From Notolepis coatsorum (taxonomy: Eukaryota; Chordata; Actinopteri; Aulopiformes; Paralepididae), in the NCBI GenBank assembly GCA_963971535.1, contig OZ020594.1, forward strand, positions 118,083,127 through 118,147,126: a stretch of 64,000 bases of DNA. Direction: 5' to 3'. The translations under genes and the position numbers were made by a program. Of the stretch, positions 56,295 through 64,000 are shown one piece after another (the stretch's first letter is position 1; every line of letters starts with the position of its first letter). Under the pieces are notes generated by a model. The model did not search any database. It saw only the letters and a program-made list of their open reading frames with translations, and was not told the DNA's origin.

Positions 56295-58070
56295 TCATAT
56301 GCGTCCATAACGTTGGTCGAGGGCTACTAGAGCCGCGGTGTATGGGGTACTTGAGTTGGAATATGCCAGCGCTATATTATGCGCTCTGGGCACCTTCAGG
56401 TGCTTGAGGAGGATAGCATATTTGTACGTCTCATCGGGGACGTCGGACATCATAGTCTCTAAGCACATCCGTAGTTCCGTGTACTGTGCTCTGTCCTCGT
56501 GTGTAAAATTCGGGAACGTCGGTGTGCCAAGGTACGATGCCATGGATGGCTGGCACATCGGTGAGCGTTGGGGGAGAGGCCTCCTGGGCGAGTCTCCCCG
56601 TACGTGTCGTCGTGGGCTGGTACTTGGTGGGTACCAAAGCCCGGGTACCCAGGTGCTGTTCCGCGGGGCTGGCGGTGCGTCAAACTCACCCTTGAGTTGA
56701 GTCGGGGGTCTGTAACGCAGGGCCTCGGGGGTAAAGTCTGGGCTGTACTGGACCTCCTGGTCCTGTGGAGTACGATGCTGCTGGTGGGCTTGACTTTCCT
56801 CCTCTTCCTCTTCCTCTTCCTCTGCTAGGTCTTCTAGATCTTGAAGTCGTCTATTCAGTCTCTCGGCGGCATAGGCCGGTTCTTCCCGGTTGCTGGGTCT
56901 CGCATGGACCGGTCGGGGAGGGGGTTCGGAGACGTGGATAGGCTCTTTCTGTTGGCCGGGCTCCGGGTCGCTTGGTCGGATAGGGGAAGGTGCCCTAGAC
57001 CCTTGTCTTGACGATGCCCTGGAGCTCCGTGCGGAGAGAGGGGGTGTCGCCCTGGCAATCAATTGCTCCATTATCTGCGCTTGTAGTCGGTCGCGCTCTG
57101 CTTCGTGCTTGATGTGAGCGAGGTCGCGCTCTGCTTCGCGCTGGGCTTGGGCTGCGTCGCGCTGTGCATTGGCGGCGTCGCGCTGTGCATTGGCGGCGTC
57201 GCGCTGTGCATCGGCGGCGGCGCGCTGGGCATCGGCGCGGTCTCTTTCAATATTCTCTTCCGTCTGGAGGCGTCTGGTCTCCAGGCGTATGCGGTCGTCT
57301 TCGCTCCTTTGCTGCGCCTGGAAGCGCTCTCGCTGGGTCGCAGAGTGTTCGCGTTCACTAAGGGCTTGCGCTTGGAGTTGCGCGTGAAGGCGCTCTCTTT
57401 GGTCTGCAGATTGTTCGCGCTCACTCAGTTGTTGAGCCTGCAGGCGTTCTCTTTCCATGGTAGAGTGTTTGCGCTCACTTAGCTGTTGCGCCCGGAGGCG
57501 CTCTTGTTCCATGGCAGAATGTTCGCGCTCGCTAAGCGTCTGTGCTTGGAGTCGATCACGTTCGGTGGAGGCTGCCAGGGTGGCGATGAATGCCTGCGCC
57601 AGCATCTTGTCCGCCTCGCTGGGGGAAGACACTGATGGAGGTGATCGGCTTCTGACAGTGCTCGTTGGAGATCCGTTCTCCTGGCGCGCTCCGAGGAGGT
57701 CTATCTCCTGGGCGCGCTTCTCTTATGGTAGTGGGTCGGGTTCCGTCCCTGGAGCGCTTTCTTTATTCTGGAGCTCTCCGGGGACCGTCCCGTTGACGTT
57801 GTCGGGGGGTATAGTCATGTCATGTCCCTCCTGGTCCCCCCCGTGAGCTTGGTCAGTTACGTTAGAACCCACTAGGGTCTCTACTGGCAAGGTCGCTTGG
57901 TCGTTAGGGTTTGACATGCTTTTACTATCCGCTTTTCCCGCATTTAACGTCTGTATAAAGCTAGGTATTAGACTGGCAGCGTAGTCCTCTAGGTAAGGAG
58001 GTGGCTGACGTCTGCGCTGCGGGCGTTCTAGCTTAGGAGAGCCGTTTGTGGAGTGTTCACCGCTGGCCAT
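56295..58070 (-). pseudogene. BEL gag region with two in-frame stops
   Basis: An ATG at 58070 opens MASGEHSTNGSPKLERPQRR with PPPYLEDYAASLIPSF soon after. A TAA (57725-57723) follows DPLP. The same frame then continues to 56295 through a long Gln/Arg/Glu-rich coiled-coil region of repeated LSERE(H/Q)SA.(Q/E)RERL.AQ units, a Pro/Arg region and LETMMSDVPDETYKYAILLK-type capsid sequence, and hits a TGA (56297-56295) after YGRI. Frame and homology continue past both stops. Confidence 0.8.
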
Positions 58071-58115
58071 GGTTAATATCAATATTATATTTAGATATTA
58101 CACTGATATTCATCT

Positions 58116-58129
58116 GGCTCGAAGGACCA
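58116..58129 (-). other. Primer binding site, tRNA-Tyr type
   Basis: Two bases inside the 5' LTR edge the - strand reads TGGTCCTTCGAGCC, which complements the 3' end of eukaryotic tRNA-Tyr (..GGCTCGAAGGA plus CCA) over 14 bases. This fixes the direction of the element and which LTR is 5'. The tRNA identity is from general knowledge of tRNA-Tyr sequences. Confidence 0.75.
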
Positions 58130-58131
58130 AT

Positions 58132-59457
58132 TGTAACTGAGGGGTACAATTCCCTGACTGTATTGAGAGTATGGTATCATTAAACCACTACTTAGTTATG
58201 TACTTTAATTACTGGCCATACAGTACACGGTATATATGGTGAACACCCACACAATAATACGGCTTAACAAAGAGTCATATTTAGAAGTATTTATTAGCAG
58301 AGCAGCAATATTAGGTTACAATATTGAGAATTATGAATTGCGCTTATATGACGAAGAACACTTAAGTAGGTCAAGAGCGTAAGTCCATGAGCATATTACG
58401 ATGGGTATAATTAATACCACCTGTAGCATAAGAATTATATAAGGCACACTCGTAGTCAGCTGGAGATACTAAGGGGGTTCCCTCCGGTTGTAAGCCAGCA
58501 GGGGAGAGGAATTGTCGGGAGCAAAGTCTGGATCAACGAGGAATAAAGAGACTCCAGATACAGGAGACGGTGCAATAATCCTTTGGTCCGTAGACAAAGC
58601 AACAGCTATACTCCGGTATGCATGGCAGCATGGATGAAAGCTAGCCAGCCTCTGTGGGTTCTAGAGGCGGGCTCGACGGTGCTCCTCACAGGGTAGATCC
58701 CACACAGCAGTGGGGTAGACGGTTCTCTGCTCCAGCAGCCACAGTACCAAAGCAATATAATCCAGCCGGAAAGGGCTCTGCATTCGCCGGTGTAGGTTCT
58801 CCGGTGTACATATCCACACGGTTCTCGTCTAGGACTCCTCGGATGGCGGCACGAGGTTAGGCCGCCCAGCCTGGATAAGTGCACTAGCTCGGTACGACGA
58901 ACCGATGGTAGTGCTGGTCACTGTAGAACTGTAGCCGCACGATACACTATACATAATAGACTATTACTTTACAATATAATAAGTAGAACTCGACGATACA
59001 GCGTTAAACTCTGACACTTCAGCTATCAATTCGCACGCGGTTCTCAAGGCTCTATTTAGGGGCAAAAGGGGCCCACTTCACGGCACGTTGTATCGTGGTG
59101 AAGGCTTCAACGTTTTGGTCTAAGTGCTTCTGTATCCACCTGCGACGTATTTATACGTAAGGTGAATAATCTAGTGCCAACCTCAGTTCTGTCTCGTATT
59201 ACTGCGCAAACCTGGGCATGTTGAGACATGTCTTAGCGGTAGCTTTGAACTCGACATTGGGGGTATGGCCGTTGGCGCCTAGGGGTCGCTGTCCAATAGG
59301 AGAACGAATATTATGGTCTGGCCTGTACCTAGGTAAAGGGATATTCCGTGTATATGTACAAAGAATATACAAGGGATATCAGACGATATACAAATATTAT
59401 ACAATATATCTCAAGTAATAAATATATATATTCGGTTTAATCTGACCCTTTGTAACA
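58132..59457 (-). repeat. BEL 5' LTR (1,326 bp)
   Basis: It starts tgtaactgaggggtacaattc and ends ctttgtaaca on the + strand. About 497 bp at its element-downstream end (58132-58628) are absent from the other LTR. The shared 829-bp part includes the element-upstream U3-like segment. The start of this LTR next to the primer site identifies it as the 5' LTR. Confidence 0.92.
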
Positions 59458-59462
59458 CCTAT

Positions 59463-59940
59463 TTACATGATAAAACATTTTCAGCTGACGTGTGTAAATT
59501 AGTCAAACTACTTTGTTATTAACTACATCGTTAAGACAATGAAACCATCACACTAGATCACATACTGTAAGTGTGTGCGCGCACCAGGGCAGGGAAATAA
59601 CCTTTAATAACCCTTTCATCCCCCAGTCACACTAACATGTGATACGTCGCAGGAAACCAGTCAACCTCGACTGTCTCGAACTATGAAAATATTAAATAAA
59701 TATTAAAATATTGCACACAATACTATTTTAAAATAAACACTCTTAAACACTCAAAAACTAAAATGGCCAATTTTGGGGGCGCAGGATCACACCATCCTGA
59801 AGTCATCATCTGAGGAGAAACACAGAACATGTTTTAAAATTAGGGTCAAGTGTCTTACACTCAAGGATACTTCGACACGGTCAGGAGGAGCCGGAATCGA
59901 ACCAGAAACCTTCCGATTACCAGACGACTGCTCTACCGCC
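59463..59940 (-). other. BEL right flank with possible terminal exon and tRNA-like end
   Basis: On the - strand a good acceptor (TTTCTCCTCAG, near 59810) is followed by an open stub DDFRMV and a TGA near 59790, the form of a last coding exon. Left of the BEL element the same strand has AATAAA near 50335, so BEL may sit in a 3' UTR; this is inference only. At 59880-59945 the - strand gcggtagagcagtcgtctggtaatcgg and ggttcgattcc look tRNA-like (B-box), probably a SINE head or a degenerate tRNA copy. Confidence 0.3.
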
Positions 59941-59949
59941 TGAGACACT

Positions 59950-61240
59950 GGTCCTCATTCACCAACATTGTCTTAAGATTTCTCTTATGACAACCTCCTT
60001 GGAACGTCGTAAGAGAAAGTCGACGACAATTACCCCCCCGGATTGACCAACGCGTGGAGAGGTCTTAACTTGCCAAAAGATCTCTGCTGCAATCCCCAGA
60101 ATGAGATAAGTCACTCATTCACAAACTTGAAAGCGCACGTTCCGGTTTACTTAATTTGCATACAGACACGCCCCCTACAGCTCCTTATAATGCAAGGGCC
60201 GTGTGCCAAAAATGGTCGGCATTGCCCCATATTAAACAGTTAGCAAGGAAGCGCTTTGAGACGGGATCAAAGTTTGATTAGATTGATACCGTCTTGTTGC
60301 GCGCTCCTGGCCACAGCGCACGCACACGCGCGTACTGTATAGTCTACGTGCTTAATGAATGAACAGTAGGCTTATATTATTATAATGACTTTGTTTTATT
60401 AGATCACAGATACTGCGCTGCCCTATAGCAGTCACTGTTGTTCCACTAAAGTACAGTACACATCTTAGCATGACATCTTAAGAACGCCACAGAGTTGTTG
60501 GTTGACATCGACCTGCATTAAATGTAGTAAACTGGCATGAGAAATGTAGGAAATTGGTAAGCGGTGGTACGCTCGACTGCAACCTCAAACGGTTGTGGAC
60601 ATGCCGCACAGAGTCCGGTCCGCTCACAGTGCATACAGTATCTACTATCTCCTAATGAAACAAGTAATTAGAATAATATAAGCCTATACTATTCATTCAT
60701 TACACACAGGCTATACAGTGTGCGCTGAACAGGTGGCCAGGGGAGCACAACAAGATGGTATAAATATGGAATATTAATACAGTCCATTCCACTATAGCTA
60801 TATCCATGCGATTAGCTTTAGTTCTTATTTATCCACTGTCATTTGCAGTGTTGGTGTAGTGTTTTTATTTATTTTCGGACATCACGATGCCTCTTGAGGC
60901 GTGACTAAATGTAATGATAAAAATGTTTCATCATACAAATTGTCATATTTATTATGATTATGATTAATTAATTCCAAAGATGCCTGTAGAGTTGGCTTTA
61001 TTTGGGAGGAATCATGGGGGATTTCGTTCATGTCCTTAAGAACATGGCGCACACCAGTCTGTCCGATTTACGACTGCTCTTCAGCGCTCCTAAATCCTGC
61101 TCTTAGTTAAGACCGAATCCAGGAGAAGGGACGGTTGGTGAATCCCAAAATAGTCCAGAAAATGTCTTAAAATGGAGCTAGGACAAAAATGTGTCTGATC
61201 TTTTGTCTCAAGTCTGTTGGTGAATGAGACCCACTGTTCA
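59950..61240. mobile_element. DNA transposon with GGT(C)CTCATTCACCAAC ends
   Basis: The left end is ggtcctcattcaccaacattgtcttaagat. The right end is the inverse ttgtctcaagtctgttggtgaatgagacc. The 4 bases cact flank both ends, but short flanks can match by chance. Inner words gtcttaag/cttaaaa and gttaagaccgaatcc are also inverted. No transposase is found in the 1.3-kb interior. The ends resemble PIF/Harbinger-like non-autonomous elements of fish, but the class is tentative. Confidence 0.5.
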
Positions 61241-61679
61241 ATGCCTGGTAGGATCCATTGGTTTGAAGGAGGCTTTTTCAGTTGACCCAGGGGATTAAAC
61301 TGCTGACCTCATAATCTGCCTTTAAAGTAGGCGTGGCCATTGAGCTCCTGTCTGTCCACATGCACTGAGTAGAGTTAAAGTCTGGCACTATTTTATAGGC
61401 TGTAAAATCTGCATTTCTTAAATCCCTCTGGACAAATATATGTCCCAACTGTCAAAGTGACAGGAGTAATGATACTATATTTCTCTTTAGGCAACTAATA
61501 TGTGTTTATATCTGATGATACTATCAGAGGTGGAGCTTCAGATTGTGGTCACAAACTATTTCCCACATTGTGGCAGATGTGTTATCAAGAAGGCCTCTGG
61601 TGCTGAAGATTAGTACTCTTGACAAGGAAATATTAACCTCCCATGTGCAGATTAGAAAACCAATGACCAGTGAAGACGG

Positions 61680-61990
61680 AAGACCCAGGCTTAACCCATA
61701 GTTCAAGTTCAGTATATCCACCAGTGAAGTAACCAGTATATTCACCAGTATAGTAACCAGTATAATCACCAGTGTACTATAGTAATCAGTATATTCACCA
61801 GTGTAGTAATCAGTATATTTACCAATATAGACCATCAGGGGCGAGGCTTTAGACATGTCAGCTGTGGGAGCACGCCCCTAAAGACAGTAAAGATAGTAAT
61901 ATACTGGAGAGCCTTCTTCACCGTCATCATATACTACAGTCTTCTTGACCGTCATCATAATATACTAGTCTTCTTCACGGTCATCATCAT
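61680..61990. repeat. Short imperfect tandem repeats
   Basis: Between 61705 and 61830 units like caccagtatagtaaccagtata and ttcaccagt repeat irregularly. Between 61905 and 61990 units gtcttctt(g/c)accgtcatcat repeat three times. No gene is recognised between 61250 and 62020; a 110-codon - strand frame across 61524-61856 mostly translates these repeats. Confidence 0.65.
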
Positions 61991-62049
61991 AATGCATTTC
62001 TTTCCTTTAATCGTACATGGAATTGTTACAGTCCAACAGTGTCTTCCGT

Positions 62050-62300
62050 ACATATAGTTCACTTAATATGATCCACTAAATTCCAAGTCTAAAAGGAACA
62101 GGAAGAAGAAAACTCTTATTGTACCTGCCCCTACATACATGCAGTACACCGATAAGACTCTTATGCGCAATGCGCAATGTTTACCAAAATGTTTAACAAA
62201 ATGTACATACTTATTTTGCAGAAATGAAAACACAATTAAACATAAATAAATACAATTGCATTTACTGATGTTCATTCATTTATACACACCTATATATTTA
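62050..62300 (-). mobile_element. LINE-B 3' UTR fragment
   Basis: The words aaaaggaacaggaagaagaa and cttattgtacctgcccct match the 3' UTR of LINE-B at 16405-16450 (ggagcaggaagaagaataa, aattacctgcccctt). No ORF remains. Sequence from 62300 to 62590 is AT-rich and unassigned. Confidence 0.6.
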
Positions 62301-62596
62301 TAGTACACTTTTATATAATATTATTTTTATTTTATTATACTATAACTAAATCATACTATACTAGACTATATTGGTATACAGTATTATTTTATATATATAC
62401 TGTTATTTTAATATATTATTATTCTATGTTAAGCTGCTATTCTCGAAGTCAACTTCCTGTCTGTTATTGCTACGCAACTGCAGCGTGGGGGGAAACTGCC
62501 CCGCCTGGTACATTGTGTACACTATTTAGTGGAGAAACGGATAGTTAAAGCGGCAAATTAAAGACAATCAAGCAGACTTTTCTTCAGTCCTTCACA

Positions 62597-62698
62597 ATGC
62601 CAAAGAGCTGCTGTGTTACGCGTTATACTAATGACAAAAACAGAAATCCAAATCGGACGTTTTATACCATCACAGAGGAAAAAGTGGCTGGTGGCTAA
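62597..62698 (+). pseudogene. THAP domain fragment
   Basis: An ATG at 62597 opens MPKSCCVTRYTNDKNRNP, then RTFYTITEEK and a stop. The MPKSCCVxxCTN...FYxIP pattern is the N-terminus of THAP zinc fingers (C2CH), found in P-element-like transposases and host THAP genes. The second zinc Cys is Tyr here, and the stop falls before the expected CH pair, so the finger cannot form. It may derive from a THAP-type transposon. Confidence 0.55.
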
Positions 62699-63048
62699 CG
62701 TTCGGCTAACTCGCTCTGATGTTGTGGTCGTGGTAATCAGGGGGAGTTTCTTTGACTCATATCTCGCCTTAGAATCACCAGAAAGGCTTTCGAAATAGTG
62801 AAATGCCATGTTGGCCTCAATATTTTCAAAACAAATCGTATGAAAATGTTATGAAATGAACAAGAATGTGATAAAACATGTAATAAAAACGGAGCTCAAT
62901 GCATGGATTTGATGGTAGAAATCCGTATGGTCACCCTATACCAAGATGGCGGCGGTCTCGTGACATCAGTGTCTTCGAGAATACTATACTCCTACTAGCC
63001 TATACTGTAATGCTATATTATCCTGTTATGCTAAACTGCAATACTATA

Positions 63049-63384
63049 CTAAACTGTGCTATACAGTCTATTTATCTTTTCTTTGTACAACTTTCTGAAG
63101 TGAAATATATTAGTAGAACTCTTTACATCATTCTGAGAGTTCCATAGTTTGATACCTATAACTGAGGTGCACCTTTGTTTTAAGGTGGTTCGTGCAAATT
63201 GGTGCTTACAATTGAATTTCCTTCTGCTGTCATCTGGACAGGGAACAAACAACCTCTGTATGTTTGCTGGCAATACTCTGCATTTTGCTCTAAACAAAAC
63301 TAATAAAGTCTGTATTTCAGCTAATTGACTATTTATAATGATCTCTAAGCAAATGTATGCGTTTATTAATAGATTTATAAGCAT
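63049..63384 (-). mobile_element. LINE-B ORF2 C-terminus fragment
   Basis: The 111-codon frame reads QTLLVLFRAKCRVLPANIQ, then RRKFNCKHQFARTTLKQRC and GIKLWNSQNDVKSS. The main LINE-B copy has QTMLIMFRARNNTLPEKLQ and RRKYNFKHQFARTTLKQMC. It is another 5'-truncated copy, with its 3' UTR interrupted by unrelated sequence including the THAP fragment. Confidence 0.75.
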
Positions 63385-63413
63385 AATGTTATTAAATAAT
63401 AACTAGGGATGCT

Positions 63414-63736
63414 CGATATTGGCTTTTTTACAGATACCGATATTGTCCAACTCGTAATTTCCGATACCGATATCAACCGATACATGCAGGGTTCCCCCCC
63501 CCCCCCCCCCCCCAAAAACGGAATAATTTCAGGTAATTAACATTACATATCTCTTGTTGTGGAATTAACACAACATTATGCATACTTTTGACAATAAATA
63601 AAATCAGAATTTGTTCTTACTTGCTTGCCTGGGTAAATAAAGGTTATAAAAAAAATTAAAAAAAAACTATACCAATATTTTCCGACATCACATTTTAATG
63701 CCGATATCGGTAGGCCAATAATATCGGACATCCCTA
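63414..63736. mobile_element. hAT-type MITE with near-perfect 8-bp TSD
   Basis: The ends are tagggatgctcgatattggc and the inverse ggccaataatatcggacatcccta. The flanks ataataac (63406-63413) and ctaataac (63737-63744) match at 7 of 8 positions. The interior has a 19-base run of C (about 63495-63514) and repeats of gataccgat. This tagggatg..cgatat family is common in fish. Confidence 0.8.
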
Positions 63737-63865
63737 CTAATAACCAATGCATGCGTTTATTAATTGGTTTATGAGCATAATGCAGTTAACTAGTAAAGGG
63801 TGTCGAGTCTTTTCTCCTAATGATTGATGAAAGCATCACAAGCCCTACAGTAGAAACATGCTCAC

Positions 63866-63937
63866 CTTGCGAGCGCTGGCCGCCAGGCTGGGTGAATTGG
63901 CAGTGCGTAGAGCCTTTGTGCTCCGGGTAAAGTTAAC
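63866..63937 (-). CDS. kifc1: Candidate exon, possibly kifc1 N-terminal region
   Basis: The 72-bp exon has an acceptor (GTCTCTCTCAG) and a GTGAGC donor and encodes VNFTRSTKALRTANSPSLA, ending ASARK. Vertebrate KIFC1 proteins have a basic, Ser/Ala-rich N-terminus ending ..ARK before RPAWDLKGK, so this could be the exon just before that block. It lies upstream of the kifc1-like motor exons on the same strand, but the coiled-coil and P-loop exons expected between 63.9 and 28 kb are not seen. The assignment is weak. Confidence 0.4.
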
Positions 63938-64000
63938 CTGAGAGAGACACAGAAAGACGCACACAGAGGGAAACAGTGAAGCTCCCATACATCAGCATAA

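Larger units (their letters stand above)
50415..59457 (-). mobile_element. BEL/Pao LTR retrotransposon, 9,043 bp, 5-bp TSD
   Basis: LTRs beginning TGTAAC and ending GTAACA bound the element, and cctat flanks both sides (50410-50414 and 59458-59462). Gag, protease, RT, RNase H and integrase follow in BEL order on the - strand, and no envelope-like ORF is present. The primer site matches tRNA-Tyr. Two in-frame stops, two frameshifts and an integrase catalytic substitution inactivate it. By eye the shared LTR part differs at about 11 of 829 positions, so it is fairly young. Confidence 0.95.

Noticed and set aside
57105-57482. Repetitive ORFs (ALCIGGVALCIGG)
   Set aside because: They are antisense frames of the repeated coiled-coil region of BEL gag.
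59880-59945. Possible tRNA gene on the - strand
   Set aside because: The D-arm and TPsiC arm look tRNA-like, but I could not pair the acceptor stem; it sits beside a transposon end and is probably a SINE or degenerate copy.

Overview
The window looks like intergenic and intronic DNA of a ray-finned (teleost) fish. The evidence is spliced vertebrate-type exons with GT/AG borders, two finTRIM-type fragments (a family expanded in fish), a fish-type L1, a fish BEL/Pao element, several CR1/L2-like LINEs, hAT and Harbinger-like DNA transposons and a common teleost repeat tail. No prokaryotic gene organisation is visible and no complete host gene lies in the window. I cannot name the species.

Host-derived sequence is sparse. 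At 0.1-2.2 kb two phase-compatible candidate exons on the + strand end in a hydrophobic tail. On the - strand there are kinesin motor exons of two types. The kif14 type occupies 13778-12754 (late motor exons) and then 8913-7921 (early motor exons, the second with an in-frame stop), so the exon order is wrong for one gene. The kifc1 (kinesin-14) type occupies 27950-27818 and 26472-26333, which join in phase but have lost two residues of switch I; a possible kifc1 upstream exon lies at 63937-63866. finTRIM fragments lie at 10.5-11.5 kb and 48.2-48.4 kb. A BED-type zinc-finger exon at 46.5 kb probably belongs to a hAT transposon.

Layout: 0-6 kb holds candidate exons, a possible solo LTR, LINE 3' ends and a hAT MITE. 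6-16 kb holds kif14 remnants, finTRIM debris, satellites, two foldback elements and a hAT MITE with a perfect 8-bp target-site duplication. 16.3-21.5 kb is a near full-length two-ORF CR1-like LINE split by a 740-bp hAT insertion. 22-30 kb holds decayed transposase, a 44-bp minisatellite next to a kifc1 splice donor, and a 1.56-kb hAT-like element. 30-31 kb is an L1 3' end split by a SINE with a 16-bp duplication. 34.3-45.2 kb holds two head-to-tail L1 elements, the second split by a 595-bp foldback transposon. 45-50 kb has many copies of one LINE family, some in inverted pairs. 50415-59457 is a BEL/Pao LTR retrotransposon with a 5-bp duplication, a tRNA-Tyr primer site and unequal LTRs. 60-64 kb holds DNA transposons, LINE ends and the last exon candidate.

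The most informative feature is the stratigraphy: several insertions have exact duplications, so their order can be read directly. The most puzzling features are the out-of-order kinesin exons, the mismatched BEL LTRs and the 57-bp-arm hairpin in the L1-borne transposon. Coordinates come from reading by eye; family assignments rest on recognised motifs, not on database searches.
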